Assembly: GCA_036365145.1 (NCBI GenBank)
Contig: JAEOAD010000005.1
Location: forward strand, 2,852,001 to 2,916,000
Length of the DNA stretch: 64,000 bases
Direction: 5' to 3'
From: Orientallactaga sibirica
Lineage: Eukaryota > Chordata > Mammalia > Rodentia > Dipodidae
This document shows positions 26,856-40,145 of this stretch, in pieces; positions within the stretch are counted from its first letter, which is position 1, and the number at the start of each line of letters is the position of its first letter. A program made the position numbers and the translations under genes. The notes under the pieces are model-generated. The model saw nothing but the letters and a program-made list of their open reading frames with translations. It ran no database searches and had not been told where the DNA came from.

Positions 26856-27670
26856 CTATGGTGTGACTTGGAGAAAGGAAGGGTATAACTGCAAAAGGAG
26901 ATGAGGATTTGAAAATGAGACAGCTATGTGGCCCACTGGCATTGAGACACTGAATAAGTTATTACACGTCTTCTTCATTACCGGTACAATGGACTGAAAT
27001 ACTCGTTTCAGAAGGTGGAGGTAAGAATTAAGTGAAATATTGTCTATGAAACATCAACCTCGTTTTTTGTAATACCAATGTAATACCAATGATCCGGACA
27101 CAGAACACGTAACATGATAAGAAACCATTCTTCATTATCACTTGGTATATTGTGTTTATATACTATTGCATGTCCAACTACTTCGGATATTAGCTTGTTC
27201 TACGTTTTATTTACACACTGTATGATTTACACACTGTATGTTGACCCTGACATGTGTATATCTAAATGCATAATCTCTGTGATGTTGGGTGCATCATATC
27301 GTCCTGAGAGTCAGCTGAACCAAGGAAAGTGTTTACTCAACGTGGATGACACTTTTGGACTAAAGTGAATCAATCAGTTGGAACTCCAAAGAGCTCAGCA
27401 GTACATTTGAACCATATTTTGGCCTTTGTGTTGAGTCCATACACTGGTTTCAAAACAAAACATAATAAAGCAATAATGTATTTAACTAATAATGCCATGA
27501 TTTTTAAATAATTTCACATATAACCTTTTAGATGGATATGTTTTAAATATACTCCAATAGAAGTCAAAGTAGAAGAAAAAGCCATCAAAATATTAATTTA
27601 ACGAGGACAAAGTAATTGTGGATAAATTTATATATTTCATGTGAAAAAATGGAAGTCATGCAATATTCTT

Positions 27671-27897
27671 TTTTTTAAATTATATTTTTATTCACTTATT
27701 TATTTAAGAGAAGGAAAGAGGCAAAGAGAGAGAAAGAGACAGAGAATGGGCACAATAAGGCCTCTAGCCACTGCACATGAATTCAAGATGCATGGGCCCC
27801 TTTCTGCATCTGGCTTACGTGGGTCCTGGAGAATCAAACTAGGATCCTTTGGCTTTGCAGGCAAACACCTTACCCGCTAGGCCATCTCTCCAGCCCC
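27671..27897 (-). mobile_element. tRNA-derived SINE (short form)
   Basis: Reverse-oriented: head at the right (GCCATCTCTCCAGCCCC), T-rich tail at the left. Perfect 15-bp target-site duplication TCATGCAATATTCTT at 27656-27670 and 27898-27912. Confidence 0.95.
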
Positions 27898-27959
27898 TCA
27901 TGCAATATTCTTGAATGAGAAATTTCAATAGAGTAAAAATATGAATCTCCTTGTGTTCT

Positions 27960-28170
27960 TACACGAACTGGAAATAGTATAATTTTTATTAGCATTCAAA
28001 GAATTATTTTTCATTATGGTGTTTTCAGACAAATCTTGTCTTCTGTTTCTCTTGCCCACTCTTCCCCATTCCCCTCCTCTCTAGTCCCCTCCTTCCAACC
28101 TAGCCTCCTTTCGGCTTTCCTGCACGTTTCCTTTGGCCACCAGTGCTTGTTACTTCTTATTTATTTGTAG
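27960..28170 (-). mobile_element. Possible LINE-1 3'-UTR fragment
   Basis: TTTTTCATTATGGTGTTTTC followed by a CT-rich run (CTTGCCCACTCTTCCCCATT, CCCCTCCTCTCTAGTCCCC) resembles the reverse complement of the rodent L1 3' UTR polypurine region. Confidence 0.4.
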
Positions 28171-28394
28171 TCATAGTTCAGGGATTGTAAAACAAGAACG
28201 TGTTTCCATATAAGAAAGCAGGCTAGGGTACAGATCCAGTCACTGAACCGTGTAATTCCGGTTCTACATGGAACACATGGTATTGAGTTAATCAGTGAAG
28301 GTGACACTGTCCAAAACAAAGAGGGAAGATACATGGACAATGGACAGACTCGGGACATAGACTAAATCATACAAGCCAGGACAAATAGTTGAAT

Positions 28395-28745
28395 AATTGC
28401 TGCAATAAGCTTTGCATTGCTGGACAAACACCCGACCAAAAGAGTTTCTATAAAGAAAAAGTTAATTTCAGGCTTAGAGAGTCCAGGGAAAACATCATTG
28501 ATGGCAGAATAAGCTGGATCCCTTCACACATGTCAGAGAGACACATAAAATATCCAGAAAGCACCAAAATCCAGAGCTTAAACTACTCTTTACATACCTA
28601 CTAGGACTGGACTACAAGATCCAACCCCAAGTGACATAGCTCTCTTACCCAGAGGGGCTGCACCCACTGCAGACTCAAGTTCCAAGTTCAGTCTTAATAA
28701 ACCACCTGAGTCTTTATAGTCCCGTACATTAAAACGACCACAATA
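28395..28745 (-). mobile_element. MaLR (MT/ORR-like) LTR, diverged
   Basis: On the + strand: GCTTTGCATTGCTGGACAAA, CACCCGACCAAAAGAG, then GTTAATTTCAGGCTTAGAGA. This is the reverse-complement start of the same LTR class seen in the provirus at 51812-53957 (CATTGCTGGCACAAAGGACA). Confidence 0.55.
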
Positions 28746-28901
28746 ATATTAGAAAGACCACAGGTACAGCCTCCTGCTAGCATAGAACCAGTGGTGAGCC
28801 CATGACATACCTTAGGCTATAAGGCTGTCCAGAGACTCCAGGTTTTTATGGGAATTCAGAGAAGGAAATAATAAAGGACATACTACATTAAAGAAGCTTC
28901 T

Positions 28902-29116
28902 ATGACTGGAGAGATGGCTTAGTGGTTAAGGTGTTTGCCTGCAAAGCCAAAAGACTCTGGTTCGATTCTCCAGGACCCACAAAAGCCAGATGCATGCATC
29001 TTGAGTTCGTTTGCAGTTGCTGGATGCCCTGGCATGCCCATTCTATCACTCTCTCTCTTTCTCTGCCTCTTTCTCTCTCTCAAATAAATAAATAAATAAA
29101 ATATATTTTAAAAAAT
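28902..29116 (+). mobile_element. tRNA-derived SINE (short form)
   Basis: Head ACTGGAGAGATGGCTTAGTG, TTGCCTGCAAAGCCAAAAGA, CTTGAGTTCGTTTGCAGTTG, TC tract and (AAAT)n tail. Target-site duplication TTAAAGAAGCTTCT at 28888-28901 and 29117-29130. Confidence 0.95.
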
Positions 29117-30129
29117 TTAAAGAAGCTTCTTTATAAAACACAAACTAGTTTGACCTGTTTTCCCAGTATGTGTAAAATATACTGAATTCTAGATTAAAAA
29201 ATATTTATAAAACTATCAGAGCCATGATGCTAGAGTTTAATAAAATTTGCCAGAAACCAGGCATAAATAGCTTCCTTCTAAGAAGAGCACATCATTGAGT
29301 CATATTATACATTAAGATTATCATAAAATTATCATATGGTTTTATCTTTTTCCTAAGGAGCTAAATTCATAATTTAGTTGTTTTAATTAAATGTAGTTTA
29401 TTAAATGTTTTCAAATAGTTAAAATCATGTATAGTCTGTTGCGGGGGTTTAGCCACCTCAGTATGAAAAATGAAATCAGAAAATTCATATCAAAACAAGA
29501 TAGTCACAAAAATAATCCCTGCAATAATTATCTTCTTTAGTATTGTGGTTTAGTAGAAGTGGGAAGAAACAAGCTGATTTGAGATTGGTGAAAAGTTATA
29601 AAAGTAGTGAATTAAGTAAAAACAATTTTGTGATCGTTTTACTCTTTATGGGAAGAGGAAAACACACCAGACATTAGAATGAGAACAGAAAACATGGAGG
29701 AGATTTCACCAAATAGAACAGGTGCTTTCTCTCCAGTGTGAGACTGCTTGCTGGAAACTGATGATGCCAGGTTCAAAGTTCCCATCCACGGGCTCAGAAC
29801 CAGACAAAGTGGGGCGCTGCTCAAAATATACACCGCACTGCCTGTGAGACCAACCTGTTTGTGTTTCCAGTGATCCAGTGATTTTTTTTTTTTTACCCTG
29901 TAGAGTTAAATAACAGTGTGTACCAGACCCCACAAAACTCAGTGGAGTGCTGAGCAAAGTATTTATGTGCCCTGGATGAGCGGTCATAATCATGAGGGCA
30001 AACACTAGAAAGAAGCAGAGATCTGATCCACTTAACCACACTTAGGAAGGCTCAGAAATTCCTCTCGGGTATGGCACAGTGCAGATCTGGCCCTAGCCAG
30101 ACCGCATGGCAGAAGAAACCAGGAAGTGG

Positions 30130-30450
30130 CTTCTGTGAACATGGCATTCTGTGCAGGCCTGGCGTGACAACAGCTACAGTCCCATGCTCGTGAGAAACCT
30201 GCTACGAGATGTCCTGTCCAGAGACAGGCTGTCATTGGTCACAAAAAAGGGGACCACCCCATACAATGATTGGCCAGCCAAGCCCCTTAAAACCCCCTGC
30301 ACTTCTTCAAATAAAGGAGTTTGTTGCAGGTCGCCCTCTGCTGCTTTCACCAAACTCCTGGAGTCTGTGTCGTGATTCTGTGCTGCTCACCCCCAACTTG
30401 GCAGAGACCCTGCCATCCCTCCTGGGCTGGCCTTAGGGGGGACCCCAACA
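30130..30450 (+). mobile_element. Probable class-I-like solo LTR
   Basis: LTR architecture in order: GATTGGCC (inverted CCAAT) at about 30268, CTTAAAACCCCC (TATA-like) at about 30287, AATAAAGGAGTTTGTTGCAG (polyadenylation signal at about 30310), a C/T-rich U5 with GTCTGTGTCGTGATTCTGTG, and an end at about 30450 in GGGGACCCCAACA. No internal retroviral sequence is seen on either side. The left boundary is uncertain. Confidence 0.55.
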
Positions 30451-30544
30451 CTCTTGGAGACTGTAAAGAACACTGGTTCCTTCAGCTGGATCAGTTCCAT
30501 GAGAAAGGAAAATCCATTATTGTTTGTGCATATGTATAATGGAA

Positions 30545-30840
30545 AAACAATTTAGCATTTCAAGAGAAGGAAACTCTTTCATTTGTGAAAATGTAGGTGA
30601 CATAAAGCAAAAATAAAGGTAAAATGTGTCACACAATTCCACTTTTATGTGGGGTCTGAAGTTGAACTCATAGAGGAAGAAAGGTGGTTACCAGGGGCTA
30701 TGAGTTAGGCACAGATTTGTGGTGGTGTTAATGAAACTGGAAATTACAGTTGGACAGGAATAAGTTCAAGTGATCTAATATACCACATGACAGTATTAAT
30801 GTATTAATGTATTAATGTATTAATGACAGTATTACTGAAA
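30545..30840 (+). mobile_element. Old LINE-1 (L1M-like) 3' fragment
   Basis: TTTATGTGGGGTCTGAAGTT, GAACTCATAGAGGAAGAAAG, GGTGGTTACCAGGGGCTATG and GGAATAAGTTCAAGTGATCT follow the order of mammalian L1 3' ends. The right end holds four tandem ATTAATGT units (about 30797-30825). Confidence 0.75.
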
Positions 30841-31274
30841 TTTCTAACTTGTTATTGTTGTCGTTATTTCTAAGAGTTAGATCAATAATCTCTGAATATT
30901 TTTAATTAGCATCTGGCATTTATTTTTATGGACTTGTAACCTCTGTCTCCACAATCTTGATGCTGTTCTTGTTTTGCTATTTTATAATGATTTTGTCTGA
31001 AAGTTTTAGAATCTCTCTCTCATGATATAGAATCTCTGAAACTATTCACGTTCTCTGGCCAATGGCTCGTATTTGAGTGTGAGCAGTAAAGGGGTAAACA
31101 TACTCATATAAGTGCCCTCACTGGCTGTGTTTCCCAAGGATAACTGCTAGATGTACGTGCGGCAAGCTCCATGGGGATTCCCACAGACAGTTATAAACAT
31201 CTGCCTATTGCTCTTGCTCAAGTTCCACCCCCATGTCATTAGCCCCATACCACTAAGAATTTTACCTTTCTTAC

Positions 31275-31342
<68 letters not shown>

Positions 31343-31344
31343 TC
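31275..31344. repeat. (TTTC)n microsatellite, about 17 units
   Basis: Uninterrupted 70-bp tetranucleotide run, likely length-polymorphic. Confidence 0.98.
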
Positions 31345-32089
31345 ATGGAGCTCCATTTTTTGGATGTGTGAGGAATTTACTATTTTGACCATTGAGGACA
31401 TTATATTAGTTAGCTCTAAGATATTTGTTTTACATTAATACCTTCAAGTTTACTAGTCCTGGAATTGGCATGAGTCACATTTGTAAACTGGCTGTTGTAG
31501 TTGAAAATATTGTTGCTTTCTTCATAGAATTAGTTACAGTGATTCCAGCAACCAATGCTTTGTAGTATTTGTGAAACATGACTCATTATCCATACTTATT
31601 TGCCTCTGTGGGATTATTCCCCTTTGAAAATGTTTGCTTTACATGGGGGAGAAAGGGTTAATGGGTATACCAATCTAGATCTGGAGGTCAGGTCATGTTC
31701 TAAGAGAACTTAGAAACCTGAAAGCAAAGGGAGATGGGCAGGATTAAGACTGAACTTAGACAATTCCCATAGTATTGAAGGTACTGGAAAACCCGCTGAG
31801 GAAGAAAAAGGCATCGACAATCCTGAAATGGAGGACACAGGAAGAACGTTGACTGACTTTTGAGGTAGCAGACTCCAGGCATTTTCAGAATCTTCCAAAC
31901 CAGGCATGTGGTATAAGAAGTAGCTTGGCTTGAACAGACAAACCAGAGAGATGGGCTCTGAAAAGCACAACACCCTGCATTCGCACAGATGGTACAAAGT
32001 CCTGGGGCATTTTAAGCTCACTATTTTGATTTTTAAAAATTTATTCATTGCTACTGTCACACACGGATAGTTGATGCAGAAACTCAAAA

Positions 32090-32595
32090 CTGGTCAAAGT
32101 ACTGAGAATAAGTACTTTTGGGGGGCACGGCTCTAAACAGAACATCTGTATCACCCCTCCAAGGCCAAAGAGACTGGGGAAGTGAGAGCTAGGTGACCAT
32201 GACTGGGGGAAGTACTATTGAGTCTACCTTCCAGACACCCCAGCTGGTTTCCTTAGCAACCCATAGCAACAAGGTTCCTTGAGCAAGATTGAGCGAAACA
32301 ACATTGCATCATAGAGAGGGGGCTGGAGGCCACGCCCCTGCCTGAGGAAATGGTGGTTGGGGAAGAAGAGTGGATTTCTTCTTGCTATTATTGATGGTAA
32401 ACTGCTCATGTTCTGGTAAATAACACCCCCTCCCATCAGTGGGTCACAGCAAACAAAATACAACATGGAAATAGCATGGGGACTATCGGGGAGGAAGCAG
32501 GGGTTCAGTGGGAGGGAAATGAGAGTGTGATGGGGGGGTTACTATAATAAAATGCATTACATAATGTATGACATTGTCAATAAATACATGAAAAT
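32090..32595 (+). mobile_element. LINE-1 3'-UTR fragment
   Basis: GTTCAGTGGGAGGGAAATGA, GAGTGTGATGGGGGG, AAAATGCATTACATAATGTA and GACATTGTCAATAAATACAT form the usual rodent L1 3'-terminal order, ending in a weak A-rich tail. The upstream part (32090-32450) is less certain. Confidence 0.55.
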
Positions 32596-35500
32596 AACTT
32601 TCAAAAGAGTGAGCCTAGAATACCTCAGTAATTTGAACCGTGTATGTAAATGCAGGGCATTTTAATTTGAATAGGTTGGTCTCTCTTCTGTCTTTCCAAG
32701 CAAAATCATTTCCTATATCAAGGTGATTGTTATGTTCCTGGTTTGCAAGATTTTGAAATGTGTGACGTCTGGTATTTCAAGATTTGGTCAACCCCTCCTA
32801 ATGTCTTCTCTATTTCAGGAATTGGGGTTTATATTTCATTTTATTTTGTGCAGAGCTGTGGGTGAGAAATAAAGATAGCCCATATTCTTGAGAGAAGTTC
32901 TTTTTGACAACTGGACCTTCTGGTGACTCTTGGTAGCACCTCTGGTTATTGTTGACCTCACGTGATGGTTGTTTTGCCTGTGTGGTGAACTATTTGCCTG
33001 GCATACCCATCTTCTTTGGCTTGCCCTCCTAGCTTCTTCCTGCCGAACGATGAACACTGCCTAAAGTCTCCCAGCTTCTACTGGACTATTGTCTACTTCT
33101 TCCAGACACTCCTACATAGTCCATGTTTCTTTTATTCTCCCCATGTCTTGACACCCCATGAGAGACCACACCATCTATACAGAAGACCAGATTCTAACAC
33201 ACACCAACATTAACACAATCAAATCAGCCACAGGTAAAGTGAGAAAGTGAAAGGTCAGGTAATTTATCTTCAGGTGCTGAGAGATTGATTTCCGGGTGTC
33301 TGCAAGCACCTGTGATTCTACTTCTGGAAGAAAATGACTCTCAAATGAAGTGTGATCCATTATCCTTCAGTCCTCACCCTTGGGTGTTTCTCTACCTGGG
33401 AGAAGGTCACAGAGTATGCCTGGGTCTTCTCTGTCTTTGTTTTCTGCTACAGAGGTGATCTTCTTCTCTCCAATGTCTCTAAGTGGCACCCATCAAGGAT
33501 TTGAGCTATCAAGTAAACCCGAGTGACTTTTCTTCTTATACTGTTTATAATTTCCATTTCACATGAAGGAGTTGACTTCATAGCCACACCTCTTGGCAAT
33601 GTTAATGTCATCCTCCTGAGACATGTTTCAAGGCAGGTGTGAAGGGAACATGGTGAAAGACAGGGTAATAACAGGAATCCTGCAACAAAGTGTCCAACAA
33701 ATCGGGGCAGAGCGAGCCACGACGTGGAGATGGAATGGAACAAATTAATGTCAGCTGAACAGCTGTGTAGTCCTCACTGGTGAGTCAAAAACTAAGGCAA
33801 AAAGCTGTCCATGAAAGTTTACAAAACTGACAGATTAATGTTTTAAACAACCACGGTGTCGTTCCGGGTCACCTCTCAAGACAGCAGCTGACGGGAAACA
33901 GTGCTCTGAAGCCAACACAGCGGCACCTTACCCCAGCAGATTCAGTCAAATATAACAAAGCATTCTTTTCTGAAGAATTCCTTTATTCTGCAGGATCTAC
34001 TCTGCTATGCCTGGCCACGTTTTCTTTCCAAATGCCTTGTTAGCGACATAAAGTGTGTTAGCTGTGTTTACGTACGTCACCTAAAAGGTAGAGGACATTG
34101 GGAAACTGAGAAAACCATGCTTCTTTGTAGTTTCAGATGATGCAAATCAGGTTTCATTAAATATTTAGCAGCACATTTATTGGTGACTGTTGCCTATACA
34201 AATAAGCTCTCCAAAACACGGTAATGCCCAGTAAATCTTCCAGAACTATAGAGCATAGATGTATAGATCATAGGGCTCCAAAGCATGCATCTTCATTTTA
34301 TACCTATAATTTCTATGTCTGTACCTTCTTGGAAATGCATCTTCTACTTATGAAAATATCACACAATAGTGGTAGTCGATGTTTTCAGTATTCATACCCA
34401 CGTGTTCACTATACTGTTTACAGGTCATATAGCCTCTAAGGTATGGATAAAAGAAGTTTACTGCATTTACTTAGCCACGCTGCTCCTGCATGACAGGACA
34501 AAAACTAATCCACGAATCTTACTGTAATCAGAGAGAGGGCTTAGGTAAACACTTAAGATAGCACAGTCAGCCAGTGGTGCAGTGGGAAATCTACAAACAC
34601 AGCTAGCCCCGAGCTCCTTCTTATTCTTGAGAAGGTGTTTAATATGAATATATAAGTCAACTCTTGTCTTTCATCTCTGAAACATATTTTCCCTAGCTTA
34701 GGTCCTAACAGTCAAAACATGAGCATTTTATATTAACCTGTTTGAATCCAAAGGAGACAACAGAATCTGACTTAGCGTTCATGTTTTAAAATGTGGTGTG
34801 ATCCATTGTAAGGTCTCTTTACTAAAGTATCTTCACGATTTGAACATATCACTGTGCTCCCTTCCAAGACCAACATCAAAAGACTTAATTTAAACCTATC
34901 AACAAGCGGTGACAGTCTTAGTTCCTTTTTCTTTTATTATTTATTTCCTTTTGGAAATTCTGAAGGGAATAAATTAAGAATGGCCTAACAAGGAATACAT
35001 GCATACGTGCCACCTGATAATCCATCAAGAACTTGTAGGAGTGCTGCCTCGATGACTGTGCCACTGTGCGAATAGTCTGCCCGGCAGGAAAATGAAGTGT
35101 GACCAGTAGACCCCACCATCGTCATCATCTTTCCGCACCCGACAGTGTGGGGATTGTCTTAATGGTCGTGCTTCGTCAAGTCTGCAGCTCATTTCCAGTC
35201 ATCAAGAACGATGTACCAGATGTTCCTGGTACACTGAATTTGTCACACCGTAGACAAGCTAACATCATTATGTGAGACCACAGGGGGAGACAGAAAAGTT
35301 TCACATTTAATCCATATTAATTACCAGGAGACCCATCAAAGCAGTTGGCTAACACATGATACAGTAGCTTCCAGCAAATAGCAGCCCATAACAACTTAGT
35401 TATAATGAGCTGCAAGATCTTCCACCATAAGCTCAACTCCATTAAAGTGAATTCAAGTACGTGAATTCATGCACGAAGTCTAACCTTAACATCTGTCTGT

Positions 35501-36133
35501 GCTTAGTCAATATTTGGTTTATGCCTTTTTAGAAAAAGCCAAATTACCCCTGTGTCCTTTGAAACAAGGTAGTAAAATTTCTATGAGCTGCAGTCTTAAG
35601 TGACTGATGAAGGACAGACCCACTTCAGGCCCTGCTTTGCTGCACTGGGCAGCAGAGCTCACGACTGTGGCACCTGCTTCATACCTATTAAGCCAATTTT
35701 TGCTGCCCACCCCCCAAAAAAGCTAGTCAAGTGGAAACACCAACAATCTAGTCAGATACTAAACAGTCAATCGGATGCATGTTTCTAATAAATACTACTG
35801 AACTTGTGTTTATTTAAGTCAAAACACTTAATCGAATTCTCTCTCACTCAGTATGGGGAACCTCTTTTAATACACTTAGGCTATGTCTTTGTCTTTCTTC
35901 TAGTGACATAAATAACCTTCAGTGACACAGAAAATAATACCATTATTTTAATGGTTCCTTCTGTTTTACAGGTGAGGAAACAGAAAGCTATAATGACCAT
36001 TGTTAACCAGTTATTAACTAGGGAAACAAACAATCATGCATACATATATCACTTAATGTACACACAAATTTCATTGTATATACTATATAGATTTTACTAT
36101 ATATTTCACCACATACATTACAGTGTGTGTGCA

Positions 36134-36202
36134 TTATATATATATATATATATATATTGTTTGTTTTTGTTTTTGTTTTTGTTTTTGTTTTTGTTTTTGT
36201 TT
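36134..36202. repeat. (TA)n followed by (GTTTTT)n
   Basis: TA run to about 36158, then GTTTTT units to 36202. The second part is the expanded tail of the adjacent reverse B1. Confidence 0.9.
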
Positions 36203-36340
36203 TGAGGTAGGGTTTCACTCTAGCCCTGGTTGGCCTGGAATTCACTATGTAGTCTCAGGGTGGCCTCAAACTCATGGCGATCCTCCTACCTCTGCCTCCC
36301 ATGTGCTGGGATTAAAGGCATGCACCACCACGCCCAGTTG
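36203..36340 (-). mobile_element. B1-type SINE
   Basis: Reverse complement B1: GAGGTAGGGTTTCACTCTAG, CCTGGAATTCACTATGTAGT, GGGATTAAAGGCATGCACCA, ending CACGCCCAGTTG. Confidence 0.95.
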
Positions 36341-38405
36341 TTGAATGCATTTTAAATGTATTTGAAGTTAAATGTATTTGAAGTTTTATGTGCCAAGTGG
36401 GAAAGTTATTGAAATAAACAATCTAGCTTTCCCACTTTCCCATCCAGTTTTTCAGCCTTACACAATACACATGAATCTCTTGGATAAAACCTTCACAGTT
36501 CACACGTTACCTCAAGAAATCTCAGTATGCGGAAAAATGGGTGCTGCAAATATCATTTGGGGCTCCTAGGATGTTTACACAACCAAAAATTATGACCTTC
36601 TGTGCAACCTAGATGACATGTCTTAATGATCTAATGGCATTTTATAGGTGAATGGCATAAGAAGATCACCTGGGTTATTATTCTTGGGGAGTGAGTCCCT
36701 TGGGCACTCCCTGAGGTCAAGTTACCAAGAACCTCAGCCCAGATGCAAGCTCACAGGGTCCCACCAGGGCTAGCTGTGCCGTCAGATCCCTGTGCGTCCT
36801 CTGACAACACTCGTCATTGAGTCTGACTCCAGCTCCACTGCGGCCTGCCATCTGACTCAGCAGAACATCACACTGACGTTACCGTTGATGGGGCGCCCTC
36901 CCCCGGATTTAAAGTCACATGTCTTCTTAGATCACTGTGGGTTGTAGAGGTCTTCTCATTCTGGAAATGCCTTCTGCTGCCTTTCTTGTGTGCCGATGCG
37001 CTTTGCTCCCAATTTGTAACTTCCAACATTCTGTGTTCTTTCAGATATGGGGTTCAAGTGGCAAATGCTTCATCTTTATCACTTGTTTTTTTAATTGAGT
37101 GGACTTCCACTTATGTAATCTAAGATCACATTATCTTCCTTTACCTTGCTAAATAGTTCCTTTATATAAAAATCTGAATTCAACTAAACATTTTTTCTGC
37201 ACCAGATATGGTTGTATGATTAATGTACCACTACACTTGACAGGTTTGGGCTTACTGACAAAATTGAACATACATCCATAATATTTATGTTTGTTTTTAT
37301 CTGTTAACTTTCCTTCTTGAAATTAAATTTATATCATACATATGCATATCACCTTACCCTTGTATAATCTGAACATTCTATGTTTATTTTGAGGACATTA
37401 ATCCAATTCCTTGATTATAGGTTTGAGGACAGCATACAGCTCAGGGCTTCAGCACACTCACTTTCACATTGGTAATGAAGCCGTACATCCAATGAGACAC
37501 ATAAGCACACGCCTAACATGACATCAGCACATAAGGCTGAGCATGCACCATGTAAGTTTCCAGCACCTGCATGGAGGACACCATACTGTCATTCTCTCAT
37601 TGACACTCTGCTTGCAAGAAGGCTGGCTGCTATGACCTCATCTGCATGAGGTGAACGCACATTCACAGCCCCATGACTGTCTTCTTCAGTGACCTTCAAC
37701 GCGGACTGTAATCAAGACAACCACAGAAGGACAAATATCTAGGCTTCATAAGTGGTCTCTTTTCCATATACCCGGATGCAAATTTGATTATCATCCCTAC
37801 CACATGGTGAGCCACGCAACTCAGTTAGTGTGGTGACAGCAGCCATCGTCAAAGCTGATGCACAGGGGAGTCCAGTGAGGCATGGGAGGGCAACGTTCTA
37901 AATGACAGTTAATCGTGTGTTCTCATCCTTATAATTAAGGTTATTCTCTCACATACAAATGTGAATATTTAGGCACACTTATCTCATGTACAACTAAATG
38001 AGCATATACAGGATGTTCTTGCTCAGAAAACTTCTACTCATCCAGTAGGGAAGTTAATGAATGCTGGAGATGGCTGGATCAGAGTCACAGGAGCTAGGCC
38101 AGTATCACAGGTAACAGCTCACCTGAGCCAACATGCTCTGTTCCCCACAGGTAAGTATCATTCTAGAGCAGCACTGGAGAGCACATAAGAGCACACAGGA
38201 TGGACAACAAAATCTTATTAATATATATTGGGGATAACAGAGTGGACATGGACATGTTTAGTTCTACAGTTATGGAAAATGAGGTGGAAAGGAATGAAAT
38301 GATCAGAGTAGATAGCTTTAAATCCAGACATAACTGTGCTTGAAAACATGTCACCTCACCATGGAGGCAAATGAGTAAACCTATGAAGATAAAAACAGAA
38401 GAGCA

Positions 38406-38652
38406 GGGCTGCAGAGATGGCTTAGCAGTTAAGGTGCCTGCCTGCAAAGCCTAAGACCACCTGTTCGATTCTCCAGGTCCCATGTTTAGCCAGACATAAA
38501 GTGACACAATGGTGCAATGCCACACTTGCCCCACTAGGGGGTGCATGCACCAGGAGTTTGTTCCCAGGAGGTGAGAGGCCATTAACATGCCCATTCTCTA
38601 TTTGCCTATCTCTCTCTCTGACCCTATCCAAGAGAGAGAGAGAGAGAGAGAC
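38406..38652 (+). mobile_element. tRNA-derived SINE, long form
   Basis: Head GGGCTGCAGAGATGGCTTAG, GTTTAGCCAGACATAAAGTG, then CCCCACTAGGGGGTGCATGC (CTCF-like core). The 3' part diverges into TC and GA runs. Short target-site duplication AAACAGAAG at 38393-38401 and 38653-38661. Confidence 0.88.
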
Positions 38653-38893
38653 AAACAGAAGAAATTGATGGGTGAGAGTAAACAGTATCATTTGGTACTG
38701 TGCTTTGTGGACAGAGCTTCTGGAGAGGGCATTAAACATGGTGACGTAAAATGGCTGGCGAGCTTAGCTAAAGCCTCCTGTGGAACATCTAGTTCAAAAC
38801 TTCCAGAGAACAATGCCTTCAAAAATTGTGAATGCCCAAAATGATGTAAGATGAAAGACATATCAAAACACTACCAAAAATAGACATGTACAG

Positions 38894-39185
38894 AGCTGGG
38901 AAGATGGCTCAGTGAATACAGCGCTTGCTGTGTAAACATGTAGACTGGATTCGGGTACTGCGTGGGTGTGGTGGCCTACGTGGAATGCCAGTGCTTGAAA
39001 GCGGACTGGACGGACCAGCTGAGTCGGTGAGCTCTGGGCTCACATGAGAGACCATGCCTCAGTAAATAAAGTGGAAAGCAGTCGAGAAAGACACCTGACA
39101 TCCACTTCTGCCCTCTACAAGACCCTACATGTGTGCATGGGAATATGTTGTGTGCATATACACGCATACAGACAAACACACAAAC
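38894..39185 (+). mobile_element. B4/RSINE1-type SINE
   Basis: Head AGCTGGGAAGATGGCTCAGT, then ATTCGGGTACTGCGTGGGTG, GAGAGACCATGCCTCAGTAA, GACATCCACTTCTGCCCTCT and a CA-rich tail. Confidence 0.75.
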
Positions 39186-39763
39186 AGAGGTCTACTTCTA
39201 ATTTTATGATAAATGTTCTACAGATGGAAGAGGACTCCCTTCATACATGGCATCACATGGCATGTACATCACGATGTCATGCCCATTGTGAGGTAATGCA
39301 CAGTGCCCAGACACATTTTCCTAAAGTTATGCCACTAGAGCACACAGGGGTCAGCACATACAACTAAGCTACCGACCTCCATTCTGTTATCTTCCCTCCA
39401 CACCACAGTATTTCACACCTACATCAACACATTCAAGACTTTTATCTCCAATGAAAATACTCATATATTCTCAACTCTTGTAGACCACGTCAATGGTACC
39501 TGTTTCGTTTCCCAGGGGTTACTGTTGCCTACGGTGTTCTCTACTGCAAGATCACTTCTCTTCTTGGGGAAGGGGATTATTCTAATAGTCACTGCCTTTA
39601 ACTTCTTGTCTTCACTGGACCGGTCACTACCTGAGGACAAGTGCTTTTACTGGATCTTCATTCCTATCTTTCCTTTCAGTGGGTGATAAAATGGCAGAAA
39701 TTTGGTAAATGGTGATGTAATGATAACTATGTTTTACTTTCTAATTAAAATAAACGTTTTTCA

Positions 39764-40145
39764 TCCTGGGGAGATGTTCAGCAGGTAGACGCACTTGCTG
39801 CATACACACGAGAGCCTGAGGTCTATCCCCCGAACATACCTAAAAAGCTGGATGTGACCAAGCCTGCCTGGAACCCCAGTGTCATGACAGACAGACACCA
39901 CAGTATTGCTAGGGCTCATTGGTCAGTCAGGATCACCTAAACACAAACCAAAACAAACAAAAACAAACAACAACAAGAGCAGCTCCAGGTTCAGTGAGAT
40001 ACTGAGCAGCGCCCTCCCCGCCCAGAGATCTCCTCTGGCCTCCACTGTGTGCATGGAGCACAGCTCTCTGCACATACACACGTGCACACACTATTCCTAC
40101 ACACACCAAACCGCGCACACATACACACACACACACATACACAAT
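39764..40145 (+). mobile_element. B4/RSINE1-type SINE, with internal A/C-rich expansion
   Basis: Head TCCTGGGGAGATGTTCAGCA, CACTTGCTGCATACACACGA, then an (AAAC)-rich block (39950-39975), CTCCTCTGGCCTCCACTGTG and a CA-rich tail (40108-40141). Confidence 0.65.

Noticed and set aside
31147..31438. Open frames with Ser/Phe-Leu or Lys-Glu-Arg repeats
   Set aside because: Translations of the (TTTC)n microsatellite.
31700..32087. 125-codon minus-strand open frame
   Set aside because: No recognisable domain and no splice-site context that I could support.
32790..33760. Unusual moderately GC stretch that might be an unknown element or pseudogene
   Set aside because: I could not match it to any family and its frames are short and broken.
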